A DNA stretch of 35,884 nt from Lachnospiraceae bacterium (lineage in GTDB: Bacteria > Bacillota > Clostridia > Lachnospirales > Lachnospiraceae), in contig JAFRWW010000063.1 in NCBI GenBank assembly GCA_017441585.1, positions 1-35,884 on the forward strand. The letters are read 5' to 3'. The translations under genes and the position numbers were made by a program. Below the pieces are notes generated by a model. It saw only the letters and a list, made by a program, of their open reading frames with translations. It was not told the DNA's origin and did no database searches. Below, piece by piece: positions 15,387-22,781 of the stretch. Within the stretch, counting starts at the first letter, position 1. Each line of letters starts with the position of its first letter.

Positions 15387-17750
15387 TTACTCTCCCGCGT
15401 GATAATTGCCCTGTGAATCCTGCTGTACATCAAAGGTGAACAGATCCTCGGATTCACCGCCATCATCATCTTCTTCCTCTTCTTCGTATTCTTCCTCTGC
15501 ATCACCGGATCCTTCTTCTCCGGCATCTTCCCCGGGCTCTTCTTCGGTCCCTTCTTCGCCCTCCGTCCCGGCTTCGCCCTCTTCATACAGGCGAAGTACT
15601 TCATCGGGGATATTGGGCTCTATATCCTGCTCTCCGAAGAGATAATCCTCGATAGCTATGGAATACTGTGTCTCATCGGTTATCAGCGCAAAAGTCCTAG
15701 CCTGATCCTCACTTAAGGGAATGGTATCCATCTTTGCCCTGATAGCATCATAATACCTCGTATATATATCGTATACACCGAATTCCTGTGCCGTAGGTGC
15801 ATATCTGTCAAAAGCTCCGACAGCCTGAACCATCACGTCCACAGCCCTGACCATGTCTCCCTCGGCCATCCAGTGGTCGCACATCTGATCATACCGCTTC
15901 ATCTTCATCAGAAGGAAGGATTTCTGATACAGCTGTTCATCACTGCCCTTAAGTTTTAAGCCCGCCAGCTTCCTGTACACGGTCTCATAATCCTCCTGAG
16001 CAAAGGCAGCCCTGGCCTCGCGGGCATAGATAAATCCCGGAAGCAGGCTTATAGCCAGAATAAAGAGTGCCAGGAAGGAGATCGACATAAAGCTTATGGC
16101 TATGATAAACTTCTTTGAAATAGGCTTGCCCGGTTCGTACTCGATGACCCTTTCCTTTTTGGGTTTCTTTTCCTTCTTGGACTTGGGTTTTTTCTCTGTC
16201 TTTTTCTTCTCTTTCTTGGGTTTTTCTTTCTTTTCTTTTTTCTTCTTTTCCTTCTTTTTGGGCGGCTCATCTTCATCCTCATCCAGCTGCTTGAGGATCT
16301 CCATGTTCTCATCACCGGCTATATTTCCGGTTTCCAGACCGCCGTCCTTTGCCTCGTCGTCGTCGTCGCCGTCTTTGCCTTTTTTGCCCTTCTTACCAAA
16401 GATGGCTTCGATTATCCTGGCCAGAAGGCCTTTCTTTTTGCCTTCATCTGCTCCCTCTTCCCGAAGGTCGAGTCCCTCTATATCCGCAAACAGGACACTT
16501 TCATCTCCTCCGTCATCTGCACCGGCACCGCCGCCGCCTTCACCCGGCATATCATCTTCACCCGATTCCAAAATCGACAGCACATCATCATCCAAAAGAG
16601 TGCCCTCTTCGTCCGCTGACAAAAGAGCATTCACGGCAGCACTGTCCGCATCAGTCTCCGACAGCGCACTTGCCAGGGATTCATCTATCTCATCATCCAG
16701 AGGAATTTCAAACAGACTGCGGTCAGACAGGTCGATTTCTATCTCTCTTCCCGGCTCCCCCTCCGGGGCTTCATCCTGTTTTACTTCCGACTCCTCAGTG
16801 AAACTAAGATCAATGGAAGTCAGTCCGTCAGGCATCTCATAAGCATCCTCATTCGCCGCAGGCTCACCCTGTGCATTTTCCTGTGCCGGTCCATCGGAAA
16901 GTTCGGGGATGGCTTCCAGAAGGTCTGCCAGAGACTCTTCGCTTAACATCATATCCACTTCCGGAGAACCCACTGTCTCTTCCAAATCTTCCGGTATGAC
17001 TTCTTCCGGTATGCTCTCTTCAGTCACTTCCGGTATGACTTCTTCGGATTCTTCCGGTACGCTTTCTTCAGCCACCTCCGGTATAGTTTCTTCAGGTATC
17101 TCGGTTATCTCTTCCGATTCTGACATCGCTTCGTTTGCAGCCAGCAGCTGGGCGATCTCTTCAGGAGTCATCACCCGGTTCGGATCATCATTTATTTCAG
17201 GAGATTCCGCTTCTACTTCAACGGTCTGCGTCTCATCAGATTCCGTATCCTCCTCATTTGTAGCCAGCAACTGGGCGATCTCTTCAGGAGTCATCACCCG
17301 GTTCGGATCATCATTTATTTCAGGAGATTCCGATTCTGCTTCAACGGTCTGCGTCTCATCAGATTCCGTATCCTCCTCATTTGCAGCCAGCAGCTGAGCG
17401 ATCTCTTCAGGAGTCATCACCCGGTTCGGATCATCATTTATTTCAGGAGATTCCGCTTCTGCTTCAACGGTCTGCGTCTCATCAGATTCCGTATCCTCCT
17501 CATTTGCAGCCAGAAGCTGAGCGATCTCTTCGGGAGTCATCACCCGGTTCGGATCATCATTTATGACAGACGGTTCAGGTTCAGGTTCCGTTTCAACAGC
17601 CTCTGTATCTTCTGTATCTTCTTCAACCGCAGGCTCTTCCTCCGGCATCGGGATTTCTTCTTCAACCGCAGGTATCTCTTCTTCTGTATCTTCTTCCGGT
17701 TCACTCATGGCCCGGAGCAGTTTTTCCAAATAAGCTTCGTTTGCGTTCAT
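15387..17750 (-). CDS. Acidic membrane protein with four 41-residue FliM-like repeats
   Basis: 787 residues, very rich in Glu and Asp. The N-terminal half carries four nearly identical repeats (DDPNRVMTPEEIAQLLAANE and an acidic spacer), then a diverged SEESLADLLEAIPEL. A Lys-rich stretch (about 490-540) precedes one membrane helix at about 547-575 (FIIAISFMSISFLALFILAI). The C-terminal part (EDYETVYRKLAGLKLKG ... KMKRYDQMC) looks like TPR-type helical repeats, followed by a second Glu-rich tail. The repeat motif resembles the N-terminal CheY-binding peptide of FliM/FliY (LSQxEIDALL). The cytoplasm-versus-outside side cannot be settled, but the Lys-rich flank suggests the acidic half is cytoplasmic. 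No family was recognised. The hisH start lies three bases past its stop. An extended -10 promoter precedes it; the ribosome site is weak. Confidence 0.7.
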   Translation of the reverse strand: MNANEAYLEKLLRAMSEPEEDTEEEIPAVEEEIPMPEEEPAVEEDTEDTEAVETEPEPEPSVINDDPNRVMTPEEIAQLLAANEEDTESDETQTVEAEAESPEINDDPNRVMTPEEIAQLLAANEEDTESDETQTVEAESESPEINDDPNRVMTPEEIAQLLATNEEDTESDETQTVEVEAESPEINDDPNRVMTPEEIAQLLAANEAMSESEEITEIPEETIPEVAEESVPEESEEVIPEVTEESIPEEVIPEDLEETVGSPEVDMMLSEESLADLLEAIPELSDGPAQENAQGEPAANEDAYEMPDGLTSIDLSFTEESEVKQDEAPEGEPGREIEIDLSDRSLFEIPLDDEIDESLASALSETDADSAAVNALLSADEEGTLLDDDVLSILESGEDDMPGEGGGGAGADDGGDESVLFADIEGLDLREEGADEGKKKGLLARIIEAIFGKKGKKGKDGDDDDEAKDGGLETGNIAGDENMEILKQLDEDEDEPPKKKEKKKKEKKEKPKKEKKKTEKKPKSKKEKKPKKERVIEYEPGKPISKKFIIAISFMSISFLALFILAISLLPGFIYAREARAAFAQEDYETVYRKLAGLKLKGSDEQLYQKSFLLMKMKRYDQMCDHWMAEGDMVRAVDVMVQAVGAFDRYAPTAQEFGVYDIYTRYYDAIRAKMDTIPLSEDQARTFALITDETQYSIAIEDYLFGEQDIEPNIPDEVLRLYEEGEAGTEGEEGTEEEPGEDAGEEGSGDAEEEYEEEEEDDDGGESEDLFTFDVQQDSQGNYHAGE
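17137..17575 (-). repeat. Four tandem 123-base coding repeats
   Basis: The sequence GAGTCATCACCCGGTTCGGA recurs at about 17165, 17288, 17411 and 17534, an exact 123-base period (41 codons). Copies differ at only a few bases, pointing to recent expansion, and the copy number may vary between strains. Confidence 0.9.
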
Positions 17751-17792
17751 CTCAAAACAACTTGTTTTTAACTATTTTTGCACATCTAAAAA

Positions 17793-17821
17793 ATTATACC
17801 ATTTATCTGCAAATTTGAAAA
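17793..17821 (-). promoter_or_regulatory. Extended -10 promoter of the acidic membrane protein / hisHF unit
   Basis: On the minus strand TGGTATAAT (17793-17801) is an extended -10 box; TTTTCA (17816-17821), 17 bases upstream, is a weak -35. It lies about 43 bases upstream of the start codon. Confidence 0.6.
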
Positions 17822-17846
17822 GAAAAAACCGAATAGTATAAAACAC

Positions 17847-17875
17847 TTGATTTTTTTACTGAATCGTAATAATAT
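17847..17875 (+). promoter_or_regulatory. Promoter of the DUF6465 gene
   Basis: TTGATT (17847-17852), 17 bases, TAATAT (17870-17875). It is divergent from the promoter at 17793-17821 and about 55 bases upstream of the gene start. Confidence 0.6.
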
Positions 17876-17928
17876 AGCAAATGGTGTTTTTAGGTACATG
17901 ATTTTTAAGAAGTTTTATGGAGGTTATT

Positions 17929-18117
17929 ATGAAAACAAATTTGGTCATTCAGGTTACCGGCATGGAAGACATCACTAAAGACGAGATCATCAGCACCATA
18001 AAGGAAAACTGTGGAGTAAAGGCATCCGAGATCAAGTCTCTTAATGTTTACTATAAGCCTGAGATCCGTACCGCATACTACACTGTAAACGGTGAGGAGA
18101 AAGACTACGTATTCTGA
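17929..18117 (+). CDS. Small conserved protein, DUF6465 type
   Basis: 62 residues starting MKTNLVIQVTGMEDITKDEI. The start is set by GGAGG at 17919-17923, five bases before the ATG; an upstream in-frame ATG at 17917 overlaps that site and is unlikely. The pattern MKTN...Q...G..., a central helix, KSLNVYYKPE and AYYTVNGEE fits the DUF6465 family found in Clostridia, whose function is not known. Monocistronic, with its own promoter and a strong terminator directly after it. One of only two plus-strand genes here. Confidence 0.75.
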   Translation: MKTNLVIQVTGMEDITKDEIISTIKENCGVKASEIKSLNVYYKPEIRTAYYTVNGEEKDYVF

Positions 18118-18140
18118 TCATGATCATATGATAACCAGAA

Positions 18141-18170
18141 AAGGCGGTCACAAAAGTGACCGCCTTTTTT
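18141..18170 (+). terminator. Strong terminator, shared between convergent genes
   Basis: GGCGGTCAC-AAAA-GTGACCGCC followed by TTTTTT on the plus strand. The minus strand has an A/T-rich flank too (TTTT after CC), so it may also end the cheV transcript that converges from the right. Confidence 0.92.
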
Positions 18171-18181
18171 CGTACCTTATC

Positions 18182-19096
18182 TCAATTCTGTACGCCGTAT
18201 CTTTCCTCGATAAGCCTGTCTATGATCCTTACCAGATTACCTATCTCAGGCTTTGACAGCTGGGCGTCAGCTCCCAGTTCCTCTCCCTTCTTTCTCATCT
18301 CTTCATTGATGAGTGATGAGAATATGATCAAAGGTATATCCTTTGTATCGGGTGATGACTTGATGAGCTTCGTCAGTCTGTGTCCGTCCATGACAGGCAT
18401 CTCGATATCTGTTATGATGACCTCAGCCACATCATCGATATTACCTGCATCAACCGCATTCCTTATACAGTTATAAGCCTCCTCACCGTTTTCGGTGCTG
18501 GTGATCTTTACGAAGCCCGCCTTCTTAAGCGAATCCACGATCAGCTTGTTAAGAAGAGCCGAATCCTCTGCGATAAGCACGGGAATATTTGACTTATGTC
18601 TCACACCCAGTTCATCGATATCGGTCACCTTAAGTCCTGTCTCGGGGCTGATATCCGTAACGATCTTTTCAAAATCGAGGATGATCACCAGTTTATTATC
18701 AAACTTTACTATACCGGTGGACAGACCCTCATCCGATGTATTGACCGTAGCTCCGGGCTTAATGATCTCCGTCCAGGACACCCTGTGTATGCCCATCACC
18801 TGATCCACATGAAAAGCCACATCCAGCTTATTGAAATTAGTCACTATAAAGAGTCCGCCGGGTTCCGACTCTCCCCTGCCCAGACAATTCTTAAGACTGA
18901 TGGCGGTGATCATCACATCACGGGGCATAAAGATACCCTCTATACTGGGATGCGAATTAGGAACCGGCGTAACCGTCTGATAGGGAATGATCTCACTGAT
19001 CTTTGCCACATTGATCCCGTAATAGTTGCCGCATACGGTAAACTCCAGGATTTCCAGTTCATTTGTGCCGTTTTCCAATAAAATGTTTGTATCCAT
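18182..19096 (-). CDS. cheV: Chemotaxis coupling protein CheV (CheW plus receiver)
   Basis: 304 residues. An N-terminal CheW domain (about 11-150; EILEFTVCGNYYGINVAKISEI start) is followed by a receiver domain (about 170-300) with the acidic pocket in LIAEDSALLNKL, phospho-acceptor D230 in VIITDIEMPVMDGH and the LSKPE lysine. CheV couples receptors to CheA, with phosphorylation tuning adaptation. I chose the ATG at 19094-19096 because AGAGG lies seven bases upstream; ATG 19102 or GTG 19111 in the same frame are possible but too close to that site. It is monocistronic between a terminator and its own -10 box, and it shows the organism is chemotactic. Confidence 0.94.
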   Translation of the reverse strand: MDTNILLENGTNELEILEFTVCGNYYGINVAKISEIIPYQTVTPVPNSHPSIEGIFMPRDVMITAISLKNCLGRGESEPGGLFIVTNFNKLDVAFHVDQVMGIHRVSWTEIIKPGATVNTSDEGLSTGIVKFDNKLVIILDFEKIVTDISPETGLKVTDIDELGVRHKSNIPVLIAEDSALLNKLIVDSLKKAGFVKITSTENGEEAYNCIRNAVDAGNIDDVAEVIITDIEMPVMDGHRLTKLIKSSPDTKDIPLIIFSSLINEEMRKKGEELGADAQLSKPEIGNLVRIIDRLIEERYGVQN

Positions 19097-19124
19097 ATCC
19101 ATACCTCTCACTTTTATTAGTTAT

Positions 19125-19167
19125 AGGCTTAAAATACCCCCAAGCCTGCACAACTGACAAAATTATA
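19125..19167 (-). promoter_or_regulatory. cheV promoter -10 and leader hairpin
   Basis: On the minus strand a TATAAT box (19162-19167) has no clear -35. The leader then contains AGGCTT and AAGCCT (19142-19147 and 19125-19130), a six-pair stem with an 11-base loop, ending about 16 bases before the ribosome site. Confidence 0.4.
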
Positions 19168-19207
19168 ACATATTATCCATAAAAAAACATCTATTTTTTT
19201 GCAAAAA

Positions 19208-20617
19208 CTATAATAATATGCCAACAGAGGGCGCAGACTGTTTAGTCTCGGTCGCTGCTGCCATTGCCATGACCTCTTTCCAGGAGGGTGAGAATATGTA
19301 ATATGCCACCATACAGACCATACCGAAGCTAAAGGATATGGGGAAACACAGCATCAGCCACTTCCCGTTAAAAAATCTGGTGATGGCCCAGGCTGCCGGG
19401 ATACGCACTGCCCAGAGCATCAGTATATTTATGACCGTGGTGTAACGCACGTTTCCTATTCCGTTGACGATGCAGATTATCCCGTTAAAAATGGCGTAAA
19501 ACCACTGTGACAAGAGCATCACAAAAACATATCTTCCTGCATACAAAAGCACCATCTCATCCTTGGAAAAGATCCGCAATATGGGCATGCGTATGCTGAT
19601 AAACATGAGGCCGAAGGCCAGTGTTATGAGACCTGAAAAAACAGGGATCACTACATGTCCTTCCTTAAGACGGGAATAGTTTTTCGCGCCGTAATTCTGC
19701 CCCGAAAAGGTGGTAGCTGCGGCGGACAGTCCCGTGATTGCAATGTTAGTGAGTCCCGTGATGCGGCCTGCCACGGAATTGCCCGCCATAAATACAGATC
19801 CCTGAGCGTTTACCATGGACTGTATAGCCACGTGGCCGAAGGAATACAGTGAATTGTTAAGTCCTATGGGAAGTCCGATGGTTATGATGTTTTTAAATTC
19901 TTCCGGATCCACACGCCTGGGAAGAAGCGTGAAGCCAAGATCCGGAAATCTCTTTCTGATGTATGCTATGCTGGTCAGCCAGGATAAAAACATGGCCAGC
20001 GACGTAGCTATGGCCACACCCCTGACATCCATACCAAAATGCGCTACCAGCAGAAGATCCAGGATGATGTTGACCACGCAGGATACTGCCAGGAATATAA
20101 GGGATGAGGAGCTGTCTCCCAGTCCCCTCAGGATTCCCGCATTTACGTTATATCCAATGTTGCCCAGCGCTCCGATAAGGACAATGCGTGTGTAAAGGAG
20201 GGCATACTCAAAGGTATCGGCGGGTACATTCATAAAGCGCAGCATGTGGGGTGCATAAAACCATCCCAGCAAGGCAATGGGGATACCGCAGATATAGACA
20301 AAGGATATGGCGCTCTCACAGGTGCGCTTAAGCTTATCCTCATCCCTGGCACCACAGTACTGGGATATGAGAATGGATATACCCGTACCTATCCCGAGGA
20401 AGATGCAAAGGAGTACTTCCACGGGCTGTGAACTGGTACCCACTGCGGCAAGGGAAGTATGACCGCAGTAAGCACCGATCACCAACGTATCCACCGTCGT
20501 GTACAGCTGCTGAAGTATATTTCCTATAATGATGGGGATCGCGAACAGCAATACATTCTTCATTATGGAACCATGAGTCATATCTATTTTGTTTTTTCTG
20601 ATCGCTTTTGCTTTCAT
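19208..20617 (-). CDS. MATE-family multidrug/organic cation efflux transporter
   Basis: 469 residues, about 12 membrane helices in two MatE halves. The start region (MTHGSIMKNVLLFAIPIIIG, NILQQLYTTVDTLVIGAYCG) and the second half (GLPIGLNNSLYSFGHVAIQSMVNAQG) are typical of the DinF/NorM-like group common in Clostridia. Exchanges Na+ or H+ for organic cations in characterised members; the substrate here is unknown. Start at 20615-20617 with AAGGA upstream. It is divergent from the AraC regulator at 20863, a likely controller. Unlike the two MATE proteins at 30318-33832 it lacks a C-terminal ATPase-like domain. Confidence 0.93.
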   Translation of the reverse strand: MKAKAIRKNKIDMTHGSIMKNVLLFAIPIIIGNILQQLYTTVDTLVIGAYCGHTSLAAVGTSSQPVEVLLCIFLGIGTGISILISQYCGARDEDKLKRTCESAISFVYICGIPIALLGWFYAPHMLRFMNVPADTFEYALLYTRIVLIGALGNIGYNVNAGILRGLGDSSSSLIFLAVSCVVNIILDLLLVAHFGMDVRGVAIATSLAMFLSWLTSIAYIRKRFPDLGFTLLPRRVDPEEFKNIITIGLPIGLNNSLYSFGHVAIQSMVNAQGSVFMAGNSVAGRITGLTNIAITGLSAAATTFSGQNYGAKNYSRLKEGHVVIPVFSGLITLAFGLMFISIRMPILRIFSKDEMVLLYAGRYVFVMLLSQWFYAIFNGIICIVNGIGNVRYTTVINILMLWAVRIPAAWAITRFFNGKWLMLCFPISFSFGMVCMVAYYIFSPSWKEVMAMAAATETKQSAPSVGILL

Positions 20618-20663
20618 TTTTTCCTTTTTTTATGATAAAATATTATTTGCTGAAACTTCCCAC

Positions 20664-20729
20664 CTGTCATCCTGATGAACGAAGTGAAGAAGGATCTTGC
20701 GTTGTTAAGTTTTATAACTTAAAAAACGC
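20664..20729. repeat. Dispersed GTCATTCTGA-type repeat, copy B, with adjacent hairpin
   Basis: GTCATCCTGATGAACGAAGTG...AAGGATCT (20666-20697) resembles the ends of the element at 2082-2177. It is followed by a hairpin (20699-20729): GCGTT-G-TTAAGTT-TTAT-AACTTAA-AA-AACGC. It lies in the divergent gap between the MATE and AraC genes. Confidence 0.55.
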
Positions 20730-20862
20730 TATGATCAATGCTCTATATTTCTGTTCTATATTAAAGGTACGACATCAGATTATGATTTTCTCATATATTT
20801 TTTACCATTGTCCGGTTGTTTTTATTATCTGATGACATCAAGACTGCAAAAAGGAGGATCAT

Positions 20863-21708
20863 ATGGCTCTGCCGCTGCCAAGAGGAAGACATATACAGAT
20901 TTACCACAGAAGGATGGAGGGCAATTACGAGATGCCGTCCATGGAAGTAGCTCAGGATCACTACTCACTGGGCTTTATGATCCACGGCGACAGGCGCATC
21001 ATCACGCCCACAGCCACCTATGATCTTCATGAGGGCTACGTTTCGGCCCTTGCCCCCTATATCTATCACAGGACTGTTCCCGGTTCAAATGAATACTACG
21101 AGAATACCCTGCTCAAGTTTTCCCCCTCTTTTGTCAGCGACTTCGACGAAAAGCTGGGCGGCCGCATCCTGGAACAGATCTATGAATTTCCGGTCAAACG
21201 CTTTGACGAAAAGATCCGCACCCAGATATTCGATCTGGCGGGCCACATGCTGGACATCTATGAAAATAAAGATTATAAAAAGAATTATACGGAATTCAGA
21301 TTAAAAAATCTTTTATACGAAATGCTCCTTCTGATCCATGAGAACGGAAAGCGGGATGATGAAAACATCACCTCGCATAATCTCAGTCTCACAAAGGAGA
21401 TCATGGAGGCTGTCTACTTTATGGAGAAAAATTATATGAATCCCATCTCCATAAAGGATGCGGCTGACGCCGCCGGCTATTCGGTATCCTACTTCTCCAG
21501 ACTTTTTGCCGCCCAGCTGGGCATACCCTTTTCCGAATATCTCCAGGCGGTACGCTTAAATCATGTAAAACAGGAACTGCTTAAAACCGACAGATCCATC
21601 GTGGATATTGCCCTTGATAACGGCTTCGTATATCCCGGCAATATGAGCAGCGTCTTCAGGAAACGATTCGGGATGACTCCCATTCAGTTCCGTCAAAAAA
21701 AGAATTAA
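20863..21708 (+). CDS. AraC-family transcriptional regulator
   Basis: 281 residues. The N-terminal half (about 20-120) is a cupin-like ligand-binding domain; the C-terminal 100 residues form two helix-turn-helix motifs (SIKDAADAAGYSVSYFSRLFAAQLG ... IVDIALDNGFVYPGNMSSVFRKRFGMTPIQFR is the typical AraC signature, here read in two pieces). AAGGAGG is five bases before the ATG. Divergent from the MATE gene, 245 bases apart, so it may control that exporter, itself, or both. The effector is unknown. Ends in a strong terminator. Confidence 0.92.
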   Translation: MALPLPRGRHIQIYHRRMEGNYEMPSMEVAQDHYSLGFMIHGDRRIITPTATYDLHEGYVSALAPYIYHRTVPGSNEYYENTLLKFSPSFVSDFDEKLGGRILEQIYEFPVKRFDEKIRTQIFDLAGHMLDIYENKDYKKNYTEFRLKNLLYEMLLLIHENGKRDDENITSHNLSLTKEIMEAVYFMEKNYMNPISIKDAADAAGYSVSYFSRLFAAQLGIPFSEYLQAVRLNHVKQELLKTDRSIVDIALDNGFVYPGNMSSVFRKRFGMTPIQFRQKKN

Positions 21709-21710
21709 AA

Positions 21711-21739
21711 AAACGCTTCCGGCAAAACCGGAAGCGTTT
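21711..21739 (+). terminator. Terminator, shared by convergent genes
   Basis: AAACGCTTCCGG-CAAAA-CCGGAAGCGTTT followed by TCATTT on the plus strand. On the minus strand the A-run preceding the stem (21700-21712) supplies a long U tract, so it also ends the coiled-coil gene from the right. Confidence 0.92.
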
Positions 21740-21761
21740 TCATTTAAGCTTTATACATCAA

Positions 21762-22694
21762 TTACTTGATAGTCTTTGCAAGTGATGCTGCGTATGCTGC
21801 CTTGGCATCTGCTGCCTGTGCTGCTGCCTTAGCGGTAGCGGACTTCTTAGCTGCTGCGATTGCTGCGTTGTTGTACTTGTCAAGAGCAACCTTAAGAGCT
21901 GCTGCATCATTCTTTGCAGTCTTGTCATAAGCCTTCTTTGCATCAAGATAATTTGCGTTAGCTGCCTTAGCTGCTGCTGCCTGTGCTGCTGCAACCTTCT
22001 GTGCATCAGCTGCCTCAGCCTGTGCTCTCTCAAGCTCTGCCAACTTAAGGTTCTTAGCCCAAAGAGCCTCTACTGCTGCCTGTGCTGCCTTCTGCTCGGC
22101 TGCAAGCTTCTCAGCTTCCTTCTGAGCTGCGATCTTTTCCTGAAGAGCCTTCTTCTGAGCTGCAAGTGCTGCTGCCTCAGCTGCCTTGCGCTCCTTCTCA
22201 GCTGCCTTCTGTGCTGCGATCTTTTCCTGAAGAGCTTTCTTCTCGGCTGCAAGCTTAGCTTCCTCAGCTGCCTTGCGCTCCTTCTCAGCTGCCTTCTGTG
22301 CTGCGATCTTTTCCTGAAGAGCCTTCTTCTCTGCTGCAAGCTTAGCTTCCTCAGCTGCTACACGCTCTTTCTCTGCCTGCTTCTGTGCTGCGAGCTTCTC
22401 CTCGTTAGCCTTCTTCTGTGCTGCGAGCTCAGCTGCCTCAGCTTCCATCTTTGCCTTAAGAGCTGCCTTTTCCTGAGCTGCCTTTTCCTCGAGAGCCTTC
22501 TTCATGGCTGCACGCTCTGCTGCCTCTTTCTCTGCGCGCTCCTTGGCTTCCTCCTTCTCCTTAGCTGCCTTGATCTCAGCCTCGGTCATGGTCTTTGCCT
22601 TTGCATATACAGGCACGGCAGTAACTGAAGTAGATAAGATCATCAGACCTGTTGTTGCGGCTATTACAGCCTTGTTGAGTTTCATCAGTGACAT
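21762..22694 (-). CDS. Secreted Ala/Lys/Glu-rich coiled-coil protein
   Basis: 310 residues. Signal peptide MSLMKLNKAVIAATTGLMIL, with cleavage likely after VYA at about 31. The mature protein is almost entirely a charged helix made of EEAKLAAEKKALQEKIAAQK-type units of 29 residues (about 140-200) and related shorter repeats, giving a long coiled coil like TolA or streptococcal surface proteins; the C-terminal 80 residues are Ala-rich (AAAQAADAKAAYAASLAKTIK-like). No anchor. AGGAGG lies nine bases before the ATG at 22692-22694; M at 22685 is an alternative. It has its own promoter (22751-22779). Base composition is skewed by GCT/GCA Ala codons. Function unknown; a structural role at the cell surface is plausible. 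Confidence 0.78.
   Translation of the reverse strand: MSLMKLNKAVIAATTGLMILSTSVTAVPVYAKAKTMTEAEIKAAKEKEEAKERAEKEAAERAAMKKALEEKAAQEKAALKAKMEAEAAELAAQKKANEEKLAAQKQAEKERVAAEEAKLAAEKKALQEKIAAQKAAEKERKAAEEAKLAAEKKALQEKIAAQKAAEKERKAAEAAALAAQKKALQEKIAAQKEAEKLAAEQKAAQAAVEALWAKNLKLAELERAQAEAADAQKVAAAQAAAAKAANANYLDAKKAYDKTAKNDAAALKVALDKYNNAAIAAAKKSATAKAAAQAADAKAAYAASLAKTIK
22131..22330 (-). repeat. Tandem 87-base coding repeats in the coiled-coil gene
   Basis: GATCTTTTCCTGAAGAG recurs at 22131, 22218 and 22305, an exact 87-base period (29 codons) with few differences, so the helix has grown by recent duplication. Confidence 0.8.
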
Positions 22695-22750
22695 AACATT
22701 AACCCTCCTAATTTAAAATCATTGTCCGGGGAAAACCCCAAATCAAAGTC

Positions 22751-22779
22751 ATTATATCACAACCATTTTCAAACCGCAA
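22751..22779 (-). promoter_or_regulatory. Promoter of the coiled-coil protein gene
   Basis: On the minus strand TTGCGG (22774-22779), 17 bases, TGATATAAT giving an extended -10 (TATAAT at 22751-22756). It overlaps the end of the upstream metalloprotease gene. The leader has a GGGGTTTTCCCC hairpin. Confidence 0.65.
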
Positions 22780-22781
22780 TT

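Noticed and set aside
16096..16842. A 248-codon reading frame on the plus strand opposite the acidic protein
   Set aside because: It is Ser/Pro/Phe-rich only because the opposite strand is Glu/Lys-rich; no ribosome site or domain.
17137..17575. CRISPR array
   Set aside because: The 123-base period is coding, has no spacers, and lies in one open frame.
19097..19207. Sigma-28-type promoter for cheV
   Set aside because: GCCTATAA resembles the -10 but no TAAA-type -35 lies at 15 bases; a sigma-A TATAAT box fits better.
21758..22339. Arg/Gln-rich reading frames overlapping the coiled-coil gene
   Set aside because: Out-of-frame readings of Ala-rich repeats; the repeated composition mirrors the real gene.
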